Of a DNA stretch of 64,000 nucleotides, positions 25,307-34,726 are shown one piece after another (position 1 is the stretch's first letter; each line of letters begins with the position of its first letter). Location: positions 1 to 64,000 of the forward strand of contig CAXSBC010000006.1 of NCBI GenBank assembly GCA_964236105.1. Reading direction: 5' to 3'. The notes beneath the pieces are model-generated. The model was not told where the DNA came from. It made no database searches and saw nothing but the letters and a program-made list of their open reading frames with translations. The DNA is from Lichenicola sp964236105. GTDB lineage: Bacteria; Pseudomonadota; Alphaproteobacteria; Acetobacterales; Acetobacteraceae. Both the position numbers and the translations under genes were made by a program.

Positions 25307-27619
25307 TCAGCCGGCGGCTGTCTCCCTGCCGCGCCTCTGCTGGCGCAGCACGGCCTCGATCCAGCCGTTCAGCCGGGCGGTGACCGCCTCCGCCTCGTCG
25401 CGCTCCGGATAGGCGTCGGGGAAGCGGAGCGACAGCCACCGCCAGGCGACCAGCCGCTTGTGCCGCTTCTCGGCGCGCTCGAGCTCCTCGCGCGACGCGC
25501 GCTCCGGCGGCGGCAGGCGCGAGCCGGACGGCGGCGGCACGATCCGGCCCGCGCCATGCTCGGCCGCCCACGCCGCCAGGCGCGGGATGCCGTTGTCGCG
25601 CTCGTCGACCGGGCACATGGCATAGGCCCAGCGCGCGGCCAGATCGAGGCCGGCGACGCCTTCGAGCGCGGTCGCCATCGCGAAGGCCTGGCTCATGTCG
25701 GCCAGGCGGTAGTTCGGGTCGTCGCGGCGCAGCACCGCGCGCCGGATCCGGGCCAGCACGCCGAACAGGCTGTCGGAGCCGATCTCGTCGGCCACCGCCC
25801 GCACGATGTCGGCATCGGGCTGCACCAGCGGACGCAGATCCGGCGGCTCGGCCGAGGGGGCGGCCAGCATCTGGCGGATGAAGGACGGGCTGCCCGCACC
25901 GGCCAGCACCGCGACCACGCCCGCCTCGTGGCGTCCGTAGCGCCCGGCCCGGCCGCCGATCTGCTTGATCTCGTGGGCCAGCAGGTCGCGGCTCTGCGTG
26001 CCGTCGAACTTGCGCAGCGCCGCGAACACCACGCGGCGGATGTTGAGGTTGAGGCCCATGCCGATCGCGTCGGTGGCGATCAGGATGTCGGCATCGCCGC
26101 TGTTGAAGCGCGCGGCCTCCGCCCGGCGCACTTCCGGGCTGAGCGCGCCATACACCACCGCGACGCGTCGCCCGCGACCCTGCAGCGCCGCCCTGAGGTC
26201 CAGCACCTCGCGCCGCGAGAAGGCGATCAGCGCATCGCCGGCGCCGAGATCGCCAAGGCGCACGGCCTCCGACGCCGCCGCGAGCGGACCCTTGCGCTGC
26301 AGCGTGACCTCCTCGATCGGGTCGCCGCAGAGGGTGGCGATGCGACGCACCATCGGCGCGCAGTCGGGCGAGCCCAGCACGAACACCTCGCGCGCCGGCG
26401 CCCCCATGATGGCGGCCGTCCAGGCGGCGCCGCGATCGGGATCGTGCAGCATCTGCGCCTCGTCGACGATCGCCACCTCGACCGGGTTGTGCAGCGGGCA
26501 CATCTCCACCGTCGCCGCCAGGTGACGGCTGCCCGGCTCGACGATGCGCTCCTCGCCGGTGGCGAGCGAGGCCGGCACGCCGCGCGCCCCGAGCGCCTCG
26601 CGGAACTCGTGCGCCAGCAGCCTGAGCGGCGCCAGCGCGAGGCCGCTCGCCGCCCCAGACAGCCGGTCGAGGGCGGTGTGCGACTTGCCGCTGTTGGTCG
26701 GCCCGGTGACCAGGGTGATGCGGCGCTGCAGCGCGCGCGCGGTGGCGAAATGGGCGGCATAGCGGTCGAGCGCGGCGACCCGGGCGACGGCCGCGTTCGC
26801 CGCCCGGCCGCCCAGGATCGCCGGACCGCGCAGCGCGGCCGGCGTCGCCGCCTCCTCGGCGCGCCAGGCCGGCAGCTCGGCGCGCAGCCGGGTGAGCTCG
26901 GCCGGATCGAACTCCCAGCGCTCGCCATCCGCTCTGCCCTTCTGCGGCACGCGTCTCGCCACCGGCAGGCGGCTCAGGGCGACCCAGCGCAGCGCCTCCT
27001 TGGTGGTGCAGCCGAGCAGCGCCGGCACCTCGCGGAACTCGACCAGGCTGCGCTCCCAGTCGCGCAGCCGCTGCACCTCCTCGCGCCTGCGGGTGCGGGC
27101 CATGCTCTCGGCGGCGCGCCGCTCGGCGCGGCGCTGCGCCTCGATATGGATCGCCGACGCGACGAACGGCGCGTCCGGCGGCAGGCCGAAGGCCTCGGCC
27201 ACGAGGCCGGCCAGCGTCGCGTGCTGGCTTGCCGACAGCACGCGCCCGCCCGCATCGAACAGCTCCGCGAGCGCCGCCTCGAGCGCCCGTTCGGGGTCGG
27301 CGTCGAGCGCGCGCAGCCGGGCCAGCACGACCCGGTCCAGGCCCGCGCGCAGGACGGGCTCGTCGGCGTCGGGATCGTGCAGCCCGGCCGCCGCCTCGGC
27401 CGCATCCTCGCGACGCACCCAGACCTCGCCCGCCCGCTGCGACAGGTCGACCAGCCGCGCGGTCCAGCCCTTGCGCCGCACCTCGCACAGCGCCGCGCGC
27501 ACCGCGTCCGGATCGGCAGGCAGCCGGCGCGCGACCAGGCGCAGCAGCCGCGGCATCTCGTCGAGCGCGACCGCGACCGCCGCCGCCTCGATGGCGGCCT
27601 CGGCGGGGGACGGCATCAT
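25307..27619 (-). CDS. SUV3-like DExH/D-box helicase
   Basis: 770 aa. An N-terminal alpha-helical region (1-290) of Ala/Arg-rich sequence is followed by the helicase core: Walker A GPTNSGKSHT (around residue 304), motif II in VAIVDEAQML, motif III region VLGSPDC, then the C-terminal RecA domain with DILIATDAIGMGLNLNIRR and motif VI EIKQIGGRAGRYG. The GPTNSGKT-type P-loop and IGGRAGR are characteristic of the mitochondrial SUV3 RNA helicase family, whose homologues occur in alphaproteobacteria. The substrate is likely RNA. The start at 27619 or 27616 (tandem ATGs) is preferred over a longer non-conserved extension. Confidence 0.85.
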   Translation of the reverse strand: MMPSPAEAAIEAAAVAVALDEMPRLLRLVARRLPADPDAVRAALCEVRRKGWTARLVDLSQRAGEVWVRREDAAEAAAGLHDPDADEPVLRAGLDRVVLARLRALDADPERALEAALAELFDAGGRVLSASQHATLAGLVAEAFGLPPDAPFVASAIHIEAQRRAERRAAESMARTRRREEVQRLRDWERSLVEFREVPALLGCTTKEALRWVALSRLPVARRVPQKGRADGERWEFDPAELTRLRAELPAWRAEEAATPAALRGPAILGGRAANAAVARVAALDRYAAHFATARALQRRITLVTGPTNSGKSHTALDRLSGAASGLALAPLRLLAHEFREALGARGVPASLATGEERIVEPGSRHLAATVEMCPLHNPVEVAIVDEAQMLHDPDRGAAWTAAIMGAPAREVFVLGSPDCAPMVRRIATLCGDPIEEVTLQRKGPLAAASEAVRLGDLGAGDALIAFSRREVLDLRAALQGRGRRVAVVYGALSPEVRRAEAARFNSGDADILIATDAIGMGLNLNIRRVVFAALRKFDGTQSRDLLAHEIKQIGGRAGRYGRHEAGVVAVLAGAGSPSFIRQMLAAPSAEPPDLRPLVQPDADIVRAVADEIGSDSLFGVLARIRRAVLRRDDPNYRLADMSQAFAMATALEGVAGLDLAARWAYAMCPVDERDNGIPRLAAWAAEHGAGRIVPPPSGSRLPPPERASREELERAEKRHKRLVAWRWLSLRFPDAYPERDEAEAVTARLNGWIEAVLRQQRRGRETAAG

Positions 27620-27910
27620 GCGCGGATGCCCCGCGCGCCAGGACGGCGGCGGATCGCACGCGGCCGCCCCGGGGCCGGACACGACCCCGGACACGATCCT
27701 GCCGCGGGCCGGCCGGGGGCAACCATCATCGACATGGGCAAGCACTCATCCTGTTCCGGCATGCCGTGACGCATGCCCGGCCGTCTGGCATATGGGAATG
27801 GGATCGACCGCCGGCGGACAACAGCGCGCAGGCGCGGTCCACACGTCCGGCCGGTCGCCATGCAAGCGCCGCCGTCCTGCGCGAAGCGGTCCTGCCATGC
27901 TGGGGCCGGT

Positions 27911-29380
27911 CTAGCCGCCGGCCGCATCCAGCGACGTGTCCGGTGTCCTCGGCTTGGCGTGGTAGCGCCCATAGGTGAAATACAGCACCAGCCCGATCGC
28001 CAGCCACACCAGCAGCCGCAGCCAGGTCGCAAGCGGCAGCCCCGCCATCAGCGCCAGGCAGCACAGCATGCCCAGCACCGGCACCGCCGGCACCGCCGGC
28101 ACCCGGAACGGCCGCTTCATGCGCCCGTCGGTCTGGCGCAGCCGTACCACGGCGGCGCAGACCAGGATGAAGGCGAACAGCGTGCCGATGCTGACCATCT
28201 CGCCCAGCACCGCGATCGGCACCAGGCCGGCGATCGCCGCCACGCATACCCCGATCAGGGCCTGGCTCAGATAGGGCGTCTGGGTGCGGGGATGGATGCG
28301 CGCGAAGACGCCCGGCAGCAGCCCGTCGCTGGCCATGGTGTAGAAGATGCGCCCCTGCCCGAACAGCAGCACCAGGGTGACGGTGGTCAGCCCGACCAGG
28401 GCCCCGATCTTGATCAGCAGCGAGAACCAGGCGATGCCGATCGCATCGGTGCCGACCGCGATCGGATCGGCGACGTTCAGCTTGGCATAGGGCACGATGC
28501 CGGTGAGCACGGCGGCGACCGCCATGTAGAGCACGGTGCAGATCACCAGCGAGCCGAGGATGCCGAACGGCATGTCCGTCTGCGGGCTCTTGGCCTCCTG
28601 GGCTGCCGTCGAGACCGCATCGAAGCCGATATAGGCGAAGAACACCACGCCCGCGCCGCGCAGGATCCCGCTCCAGCCGAAATGGCCGAACTGCCCGGTA
28701 TTGCGGGGGATGACCGGAAACCAGTTCCCGGGATGCACGAAGAACGCGCCCACGGCGATGAAGGCCACCACCACCACCAGCTTCAGCCCGACCATCACCG
28801 CGTTCAGCCGCGCCGACTCCCGGGTGCCGCCGATCAGCAGCGCCGTCAGCAGCAGCACGATGGCCGCCGCCGGCAGGTTGAAAAGCGCGTGGCCGTGGCT
28901 GCCGTCGGCCAGCGTCACGGCGCTGCCCGGCGCCAGCGACAGGCGTCTGGGGATCTGCAGCCCGATGCTGCCGAGCAGGCTGACCGCATAGCCGGACCAG
29001 CCGACCGCGACCGTGGCGGCCCCGGCGGCATATTCCAGGATCAGGTCCCAGCCGATGATCCAGGCCGCGAGCTCGCCGATGGTGGCATAGACGTAGGTGT
29101 AGGTGCTGCCGCTCACCGGCAGCAGGGCGGCGAGCTCGGCGTAGCAGAGCCCGACGAAGGAGCAGGCGATGCCGCCCAGGATGAAGGACAGGATGATGGC
29201 GGGCCCGGCATACTGCGCCGCCGCCGTGCCGGTCAGCACGAAGATGCCGGCGCCGATGATCGCGCCGATGCCCATGGCGATGATGCTGACCTTGCCCAGC
29301 GTCTTCGACAGGCCCTGGCTTTCGCCGTCCTTGACGATGTCGCCGATCGGCTTGCGGGCGGTAAGGGCGTTGCTGGCCAT
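27911..29380 (-). CDS. APC family amino acid permease (cationic amino acid transporter-like)
   Basis: 489-aa inner-membrane permease with about 12 transmembrane segments. The first helix carries the APC signature GIGAIIGAGIFVLTG; YAELAALLPVSGSTYTY, FFAYIGFDAVSTAAQEAK and PLGMLCCLALMAGLP-type C-terminal helices follow. The family imports cationic or other amino acids by proton symport. ATG 29380 has a clear AGGAG six bases upstream, which decides the start over a 29404 alternative. It is downstream of the tRNA-Ser on the same strand, with a hairpin between. Confidence 0.9.
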   Translation of the reverse strand: MASNALTARKPIGDIVKDGESQGLSKTLGKVSIIAMGIGAIIGAGIFVLTGTAAAQYAGPAIILSFILGGIACSFVGLCYAELAALLPVSGSTYTYVYATIGELAAWIIGWDLILEYAAGAATVAVGWSGYAVSLLGSIGLQIPRRLSLAPGSAVTLADGSHGHALFNLPAAAIVLLLTALLIGGTRESARLNAVMVGLKLVVVVAFIAVGAFFVHPGNWFPVIPRNTGQFGHFGWSGILRGAGVVFFAYIGFDAVSTAAQEAKSPQTDMPFGILGSLVICTVLYMAVAAVLTGIVPYAKLNVADPIAVGTDAIGIAWFSLLIKIGALVGLTTVTLVLLFGQGRIFYTMASDGLLPGVFARIHPRTQTPYLSQALIGVCVAAIAGLVPIAVLGEMVSIGTLFAFILVCAAVVRLRQTDGRMKRPFRVPAVPAVPVLGMLCCLALMAGLPLATWLRLLVWLAIGLVLYFTYGRYHAKPRTPDTSLDAAGG

Positions 29381-29466
29381 AGGCTGCTCCTGCGGATCAC
29401 CCACGCAGGCGGGGGAACGGGACGCCTAGCATGATTCGTTCCACCGCCCGGCAGTCATCCGGCCGG

Positions 29467-29487
29467 TCGTCTCCCGTGGCGAGACGA
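29467..29487 (-). terminator. hairpin downstream of tRNA-Ser
   Basis: TCGTCTC (29467-29473) and GAGACGA (29481-29487) form a perfect 7-bp stem with a 7-nt loop, about 30 bp after the tRNA 3' end. No T-tract, so moderate support only. Confidence 0.4.
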
Positions 29488-29517
29488 TCCCGGCCGCAGG
29501 CAGCACATTGCCGCCGG

Positions 29518-29607
29518 TGGCGGATGGGGTGGGATTCGAACCCACGGCAGGCTTGCACCTGCGGCGGTTTTCAAGACCGCTGCCTTAAACCACTCGGCCA
29601 CCCATCC
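29518..29607 (-). tRNA. tRNA-Ser(UGA)
   Basis: Read on the minus strand, the acceptor arm GGATGGG (29607-29601) pairs with CCCATCC (29528-29522). The anticodon stem GCGGT/ACCGC encloses the loop CTTGAAA with anticodon TGA, which reads UCA serine codons. A long variable arm and the T-arm GTGGG-TTCGAAT-CCCAC are present, as expected of a class II serine tRNA. The discriminator G is followed by an encoded CCA (29520-29518), giving 90 nt. Confidence 0.96.
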
Positions 29608-29686
29608 GGCGCCCACCGTCAAGGCTTATGCCCAACTGCATGGCCGCTTCATAGACCGCTTTCCCCGTGCCGGGCCTTGCCTGCCG

Positions 29687-32600
29687 TCACGCCGCCCCCG
29701 CCAGCGCGGACAGGATCGCCGTCAGGTCGGGCTGGCCGGATGCGGCGGTCGCGGGAGCACCGGCCGGCGGCGCGGCGATCGGCGGGATCGGGGGTGCTGC
29801 GGCGATCCTCGGGCGCTCTGCCGGAGCCGGCTCCGGCCGGTCGGCCTGCCGCAACAGCACCCGGTTGGCGTCGATGGCGTCGCCGGTCGCGCCGATCCAG
29901 GTCGCGGCCAGCGCCGCCTGCACCGCCTCGTGCTCCACCGGCGGCCCGGCAGGCGCCGGACCGGCCGAGCCGTGCGGCGTGTAGACGACCCGGAACCCCG
30001 CCGCGCGCAGACGCAGGCAGACGTCGATGTCGCAGGCGATGTCCGGGCCCGGCGTCTCGTCGAAGCCGTAGACGGCCCGCAAGGCCTCGCGCCGCACCAG
30101 CAGGCAGACGCCGGCGACCGCCGAGACATTGCGCACGTGGCCCGGCCGGTCGTGACGCTGCAGCGACGGCACCAGGCGCGTGCCGACGGCGCCGACCGCG
30201 GGATCGTGCGCCGCCTCCAGCATGGCCTGCAGCAGAGCCTCCTCCGGAACGGCGCCCTGATCGGCGAACAGCACCAGCGGATGCACCGACCGGGCCAGGC
30301 CGGCGTTGCGCAGGGCGCCGCGGGTGGCGGCGGTTCCGGGTGCGGCGTCGACCCGCGCGCCCTGCAGCTGCAGCACGGCGATGTCGCCCTGGCTGAGGGA
30401 CCTGCCTGCGCCGCCTTCCTGCACGACCAGGATCTCGGCATCGGCCGGGGCCTGCCGGCGCAGGTTGCGCACCAGCTCGACCACCGGGCCGCGACCCCTG
30501 CGCGCGCCGGGCGGCGCCCCGTCGCGACCGCTCGAGGTCACGACGATCGAGAGCGGCCCGACGGGGGGATCGTCCGGACGGTAGCGGACGGTCCCGGACG
30601 CCTCGCCCGGCTCGATCCGGGCGCCGGTCCGCGCCGCATGCTCGTGCTGCGCCCGCAGCTCCGCGGCCGCGTCGGCGTCGGGGTCGACGGTGCGCGCCAG
30701 GATCTCGGGCACGTGCAGGATCGGCTCGCCCGCTTCCAGCAGCCGCAGCGTGAGGTCGTAGCCCGCCGCCGCGCCATGACGCGGCTGCAGCCCGCCCAGG
30801 CGCTGCCAGGCGGCACGCGCCACCAGCAGCAGGCCGCCGAGATGCGACCGCGCGCGCAGCTGCTCCGGCGCGAAGTCGGGCCGCCGCACGACGCGCCCGG
30901 GCCGGTCCGGATCGTCCGACTGCTCGGCATCGCCGTAGAGCAGGGCCGGCGGCGGTGCGGCCTCCAGCGCCCGGGCCAGCGCCAGCAGCGCCGCCGGCGT
31001 CAGCCGGTCCCGGGGCTGCAGCAGCAGGAGATGGGTGCCGCCCGACCGCTCGGCCGCCCTGTTGACCTGCGCCGCCGGACCGACGCCGGCCTCCACCGCC
31101 TCGATGCGGAGCCGCGGGCTGGAGCCGCGCAGCGCCTCGACCAGGAGCCGGGTGTCGTCCGCCATGGCCCCGTCATCGAGCAGGCTCAGCGTCCAGAACG
31201 GATAGAACTGCGCCTGCACCGAGGCGACGCAGCCGCGCAGCATGTCCCGACCCGCCTGTCCCACCGGCAGCAGCAGGCTGAACGACGGCGGCGCCGTCAT
31301 GTCGGCGATCGCCTGCCAGCTCGGCTCCGGCAGACCGGCGGCGATGGTCGGCACCTGCAGCGTATGGCTGCGGCCGAGGCCGGCGACGAACGGCGGCGGC
31401 TGCAGGTCGAGGCCGAGCGACACCAGCCGGTCGCGCAGGGCCGCGATCGCGACCGGTTCCGCCGCCGGCGACAGCCTCGGCCCGTCGGGCGCCAGCAGGG
31501 CCGCACGCAGCGCCGCCGCCAGACCGGCCTCGTCCGGCACGCGCAGCCGCTGCATGGGCGCCGCAGCACCCTCCGCCGGGCGATGCTCCTCGCGGCGGGC
31601 CGGGATCGTCCGCACCGCGGAACCCAGTTGCCGGGCCAGCGGCGAGTCGGCCAGCGTCAGCACCGGCTTGCCGAGCGAGACGAAGCACCGGGCCAGCAGC
31701 AGGCTGTCGAGACCGTCATCGAGTGTCAGCAGCAGCCGGCCGCGTGCCGCGAGCTCGGCCGCGGACGCGTCCGACAGCGGCTCGGCCAGCATCGCGGCGT
31801 CGGCGACCGGAGCCAGCGCCTCGCGGACCGATGCCGGCACCGCCGGGCTCCAGGCCGGAGCGGTCGCCGCGACCAGCAAAGCGAGGCCGGTCCGCTCATG
31901 GGCCAGCCGCACGACCTCCGCGACCGACGCCGACGCCCGACGCCGCGCCGCCTCACCGGTTTCCGACAGCAGCAGCACCAGCGGGCCGCCTGCCGCAGCA
32001 TCGGCGGCTGCCTCCCGCGCCGGTGGGGGCGGCGACAGCGGCAGCGCGAGCGCCTGCACCGGGACCGGCGAGATGACGGCGAACCCCGACGCGGCCTCCG
32101 CGTCCGCCACCCACAGCTCGTCGATCGCGCCGAAGGCCGGGAACCAGGCCGGCCGGAACGCGTCCGGCTCCGCGCACCAGGCGGCGATCACGTAGCTGGC
32201 GGCGAAATGCCCGGCCGGATACAGGGCCGCGAGCACCGACAGCTCAGGCGGCTCGGCCAGGATCAGGCTCGCCCGATGCCCGGGCGGACGGGTCTGCTCG
32301 GCGCGCGGGATGCGCGGCGACGGCCCGCCGACATGGAAGCCGCGCGCGGTGACCGACAGCCCTGCCGCGATCAGCGCCTGCACCAGCTGCCGCGCCTGGG
32401 CGCCGCGTGCGCCGGGATCGACGAACGGCGCATAGACGTCGAGCCCGAACGGCAGCGCCAGCAGCGCGCCGAGCGACGGCGCCCTGCGCGCATGCGGCAC
32501 GGCGCCCGGGCTGATCCGCTCCTCGAGCCGCCCGTGCGCGATCCAGTGCGCGCGGGCGGCCGCCAAGTCGCCGCCGAGCGCCCGGGTCAGGTCCGGGTGC

Positions 32601-33001
32601 AGATGCAGATAGCCGGCCGCGTCGAACCGCTCGGTCTCGGCAGCCACGCGCGACAGGTCCGGCGGCGGGCCGGAGGCCAGTCCGGGCTCGTGCGCCAGCG
32701 TCGGCCGATCCTCATGCCGACCGCGCTCGAGCCAGTGCGCCGCGCCGCTCGGCCAGACGCCGCGCGCGACGGCGTCGCCGACATCGGGATTGGCGGCAAG
32801 ATAGATCGTCTCGATGAAGCCGGGCGGCAGCAGGTCCGGCGCCACCGGCCCGGTCCCCCGCCCGGCCGCCCGCCCCGCCGCGCCGCGTCGCGGCCCTGCG
32901 ACGGCAGATGAGTCCGGCCGCGTTGTGTCGTCTGCGATCGGCGGCAGCACCGTCGCCGCGCGTCCGCCCGGCGGGGGTTTCCTGGACATCGAGCGCCACA
33001 T
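29687..33001 (-). CDS. large modular glycosyltransferase with two N-terminal NPDV/HW repeats
   Basis: About 1104 aa. Residues 64-100 (IYLAANPDVGDAVARGVWP, ending HWLERGRHEDRP) and 128-163 (YLHLHPDLTRALGG, ending HWIAHGRLEERI) are two copies of a short helical repeat that I have seen fused to alphaproteobacterial glycosyltransferases. A middle region (200-560) resembles a GT-B-like segment without clear catalytic motifs. A GT2-like domain starts near 570 (FSLLLPVGQAGRDMLRGCV, SLLDDG) and a second near 815 (LSIVVTSSGRDG, later VCLLVRREALRAVYGFDET). The tail is Pro/Ala-rich. It is probably involved in surface glycan or protein glycosylation; the substrate is unknown. The start is uncertain (33001 or 32989), with no strong ribosome-binding site. 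Confidence 0.7.
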   Translation of the reverse strand: MWRSMSRKPPPGGRAATVLPPIADDTTRPDSSAVAGPRRGAAGRAAGRGTGPVAPDLLPPGFIETIYLAANPDVGDAVARGVWPSGAAHWLERGRHEDRPTLAHEPGLASGPPPDLSRVAAETERFDAAGYLHLHPDLTRALGGDLAAARAHWIAHGRLEERISPGAVPHARRAPSLGALLALPFGLDVYAPFVDPGARGAQARQLVQALIAAGLSVTARGFHVGGPSPRIPRAEQTRPPGHRASLILAEPPELSVLAALYPAGHFAASYVIAAWCAEPDAFRPAWFPAFGAIDELWVADAEAASGFAVISPVPVQALALPLSPPPPAREAAADAAAGGPLVLLLSETGEAARRRASASVAEVVRLAHERTGLALLVAATAPAWSPAVPASVREALAPVADAAMLAEPLSDASAAELAARGRLLLTLDDGLDSLLLARCFVSLGKPVLTLADSPLARQLGSAVRTIPARREEHRPAEGAAAPMQRLRVPDEAGLAAALRAALLAPDGPRLSPAAEPVAIAALRDRLVSLGLDLQPPPFVAGLGRSHTLQVPTIAAGLPEPSWQAIADMTAPPSFSLLLPVGQAGRDMLRGCVASVQAQFYPFWTLSLLDDGAMADDTRLLVEALRGSSPRLRIEAVEAGVGPAAQVNRAAERSGGTHLLLLQPRDRLTPAALLALARALEAAPPPALLYGDAEQSDDPDRPGRVVRRPDFAPEQLRARSHLGGLLLVARAAWQRLGGLQPRHGAAAGYDLTLRLLEAGEPILHVPEILARTVDPDADAAAELRAQHEHAARTGARIEPGEASGTVRYRPDDPPVGPLSIVVTSSGRDGAPPGARRGRGPVVELVRNLRRQAPADAEILVVQEGGAGRSLSQGDIAVLQLQGARVDAAPGTAATRGALRNAGLARSVHPLVLFADQGAVPEEALLQAMLEAAHDPAVGAVGTRLVPSLQRHDRPGHVRNVSAVAGVCLLVRREALRAVYGFDETPGPDIACDIDVCLRLRAAGFRVVYTPHGSAGPAPAGPPVEHEAVQAALAATWIGATGDAIDANRVLLRQADRPEPAPAERPRIAAAPPIPPIAAPPAGAPATAASGQPDLTAILSALAGAA

Positions 33002-33235
33002 CCCATAGTCGGTGCCGCCCGCTGGAGGTCGGGGCAGGCGGCGCATCCTGGCACAGCCGCCCGGCCTCGGCACGATCTCGTGGATGACCGATCGCTCGGC
33101 GGCGGCTACATTGCCGGTGGTCAGCCCGGAGACCGGCAGGGTTCCTGCTCTTCTCCGGCGCAAACAGCAGCATCAGGTGGACAGGATGATTCCTTCGCGC
33201 CTGAACCCGGTCGGCCGGGACCGGGAACTCAGCGG

Positions 33236-34726
33236 ATGCCAGGCATGACGAGCCCGTCGGACGCCCTGGGCGCCGTCTCGCCCGAGACGGTGGCGGACCT
33301 GTTCGCCGGCTACGGCGTGCCCGGCTTCTTCTGCGAGATCATGAACGCGCTGGACCCCGAGGAGCCGACGGTCCGGCTGATCCGCGACCGGCTGCGCGCG
33401 TTCGACGTCGAGGAGCTGCGCCGCCGTGCGGCTGCGGCCGAGGCCGAGCTGTTCAATCTCGGCATCACCTTCACCGTCTATTCCGATCGCGACGCGATCG
33501 ACCGCATCCTGCCGTTCGACCTGATCCCGCGCATCCTGACGGCGGCCGAATGGGCGCATATCGAGCGCGGCGTCGTGCAGCGCGTCACCGCGATCAACCG
33601 GTTCCTGTGGGACATCTACCACGACCAGAAGATCCTGAAGGACCGCGTCATCCCGCGCGACCTGGTGCTGGGCAACAGCAACTTCCGGCCGGAGATGATG
33701 GGGCTTGACGTGCCGCTCGGCGTGTATGTGCACGTGAACGGCACCGACATCGTGCGCGACGAGGCCGGCAGCTTCCTGGTGCTCGAGGATAATGCGCGGA
33801 CCCCGTCGGGCGTGTCCTACGTGATCGAGAACCGGCACATGATGCTGCGCGTGCTGCCCGACCTCGTGGCCGGCATCGGCATCCGTCCGGTCGAGGAGTA
33901 CGGCGTGCGGCTGCAGCAGGCGCTGGCCGAGATGGCGCCCGCCGGCGTCACCGATCCGCAGGTCGTGCTGCTGTCGCCCGGCATCTACAACGCCGCCTAT
34001 TTCGAGCACGTGTTCCTGGCGCGCGAGATGGGTGTGCCGCTGGTCGAGGGCCGCGACCTGGTGGTCGAGAACGGCCGCGTGTTCATGCGCACCATCGCCG
34101 GCGCCCGGCCGGTGCACTCGATCTATCGCCGCCTGAACGACGACTTCCTCGATCCGGACGTGTTCCGTCCCGACAGCCAGCTCGGCGTGCGCGGCCTGGT
34201 CGATGCCTGGCGGCGCGGCAACGTGGCGATCGCCAACGCGGTCGGCACCGGGATTGCCGACGACAAGGCGATCTATGCCTACATGCCGCGCATCATCCGC
34301 TATTATCTCGACGAGGAGCCGATCCTGAGCAACGTCGACACGCGGATCTGCCGCGAGCCGGACGGGCTGCAATACACGCTCGACAACCTGGAGCGGCTGG
34401 TCGTGAAGCCGGTCGGCGAGTCCGGCGGCTACGGCCTCATCATCGGGCCGCACGCCTCGAAGGCCGAGCTCGAGGAGTTCCGCATCAAGCTCAAGGCCGA
34501 TCCGGCCAACTACATCAGCCAGCCGGTGATCAACCTGTCGACCGCGCCCACCTTGTGCGAGAACGGCGTCGAGGCGCGTCATGTCGATCTGCGTCCGTTC
34601 GCGGTCACCGGCGCCGCCACCTGGGTGCTGCCGGGCGGGCTGTCGCGGGTGGCGCTCAAGAAGGGATCGCTGGTGGTGAATTCGTCGCAGGGCGGCGGCT
34701 CGAAAGACACCTGGGTCCTGTCGTGA
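33236..34726 (+). CDS. circularly permuted ATP-grasp protein
   Basis: About 496 aa of the circularly permuted ATP-grasp type 2 family. Recognisable segments: LFNLGITFTVYSDRDAIDRI, LPFDLIPRILTAAEWAHIE, DIYHDQKILKDRVIPRDLV, FLVLEDNARTPSGVSYVIEN, VEGRDLVVENGRVFMRT and LVVKPVGESGGYGLIIGP, and the ending GSLVVNSSQGGGSKDTWVL. Family members are predicted to ligate a peptide or amino-acid-like substrate with ATP. It is followed by an alpha-E gene whose GTG overlaps its TGA by four bases, the classic operon partner. The start is ATG 33236 (GGGA about nine bases upstream) or ATG 33245. Confidence 0.9.
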   Translation: MPGMTSPSDALGAVSPETVADLFAGYGVPGFFCEIMNALDPEEPTVRLIRDRLRAFDVEELRRRAAAAEAELFNLGITFTVYSDRDAIDRILPFDLIPRILTAAEWAHIERGVVQRVTAINRFLWDIYHDQKILKDRVIPRDLVLGNSNFRPEMMGLDVPLGVYVHVNGTDIVRDEAGSFLVLEDNARTPSGVSYVIENRHMMLRVLPDLVAGIGIRPVEEYGVRLQQALAEMAPAGVTDPQVVLLSPGIYNAAYFEHVFLAREMGVPLVEGRDLVVENGRVFMRTIAGARPVHSIYRRLNDDFLDPDVFRPDSQLGVRGLVDAWRRGNVAIANAVGTGIADDKAIYAYMPRIIRYYLDEEPILSNVDTRICREPDGLQYTLDNLERLVVKPVGESGGYGLIIGPHASKAELEEFRIKLKADPANYISQPVINLSTAPTLCENGVEARHVDLRPFAVTGAATWVLPGGLSRVALKKGSLVVNSSQGGGSKDTWVLS

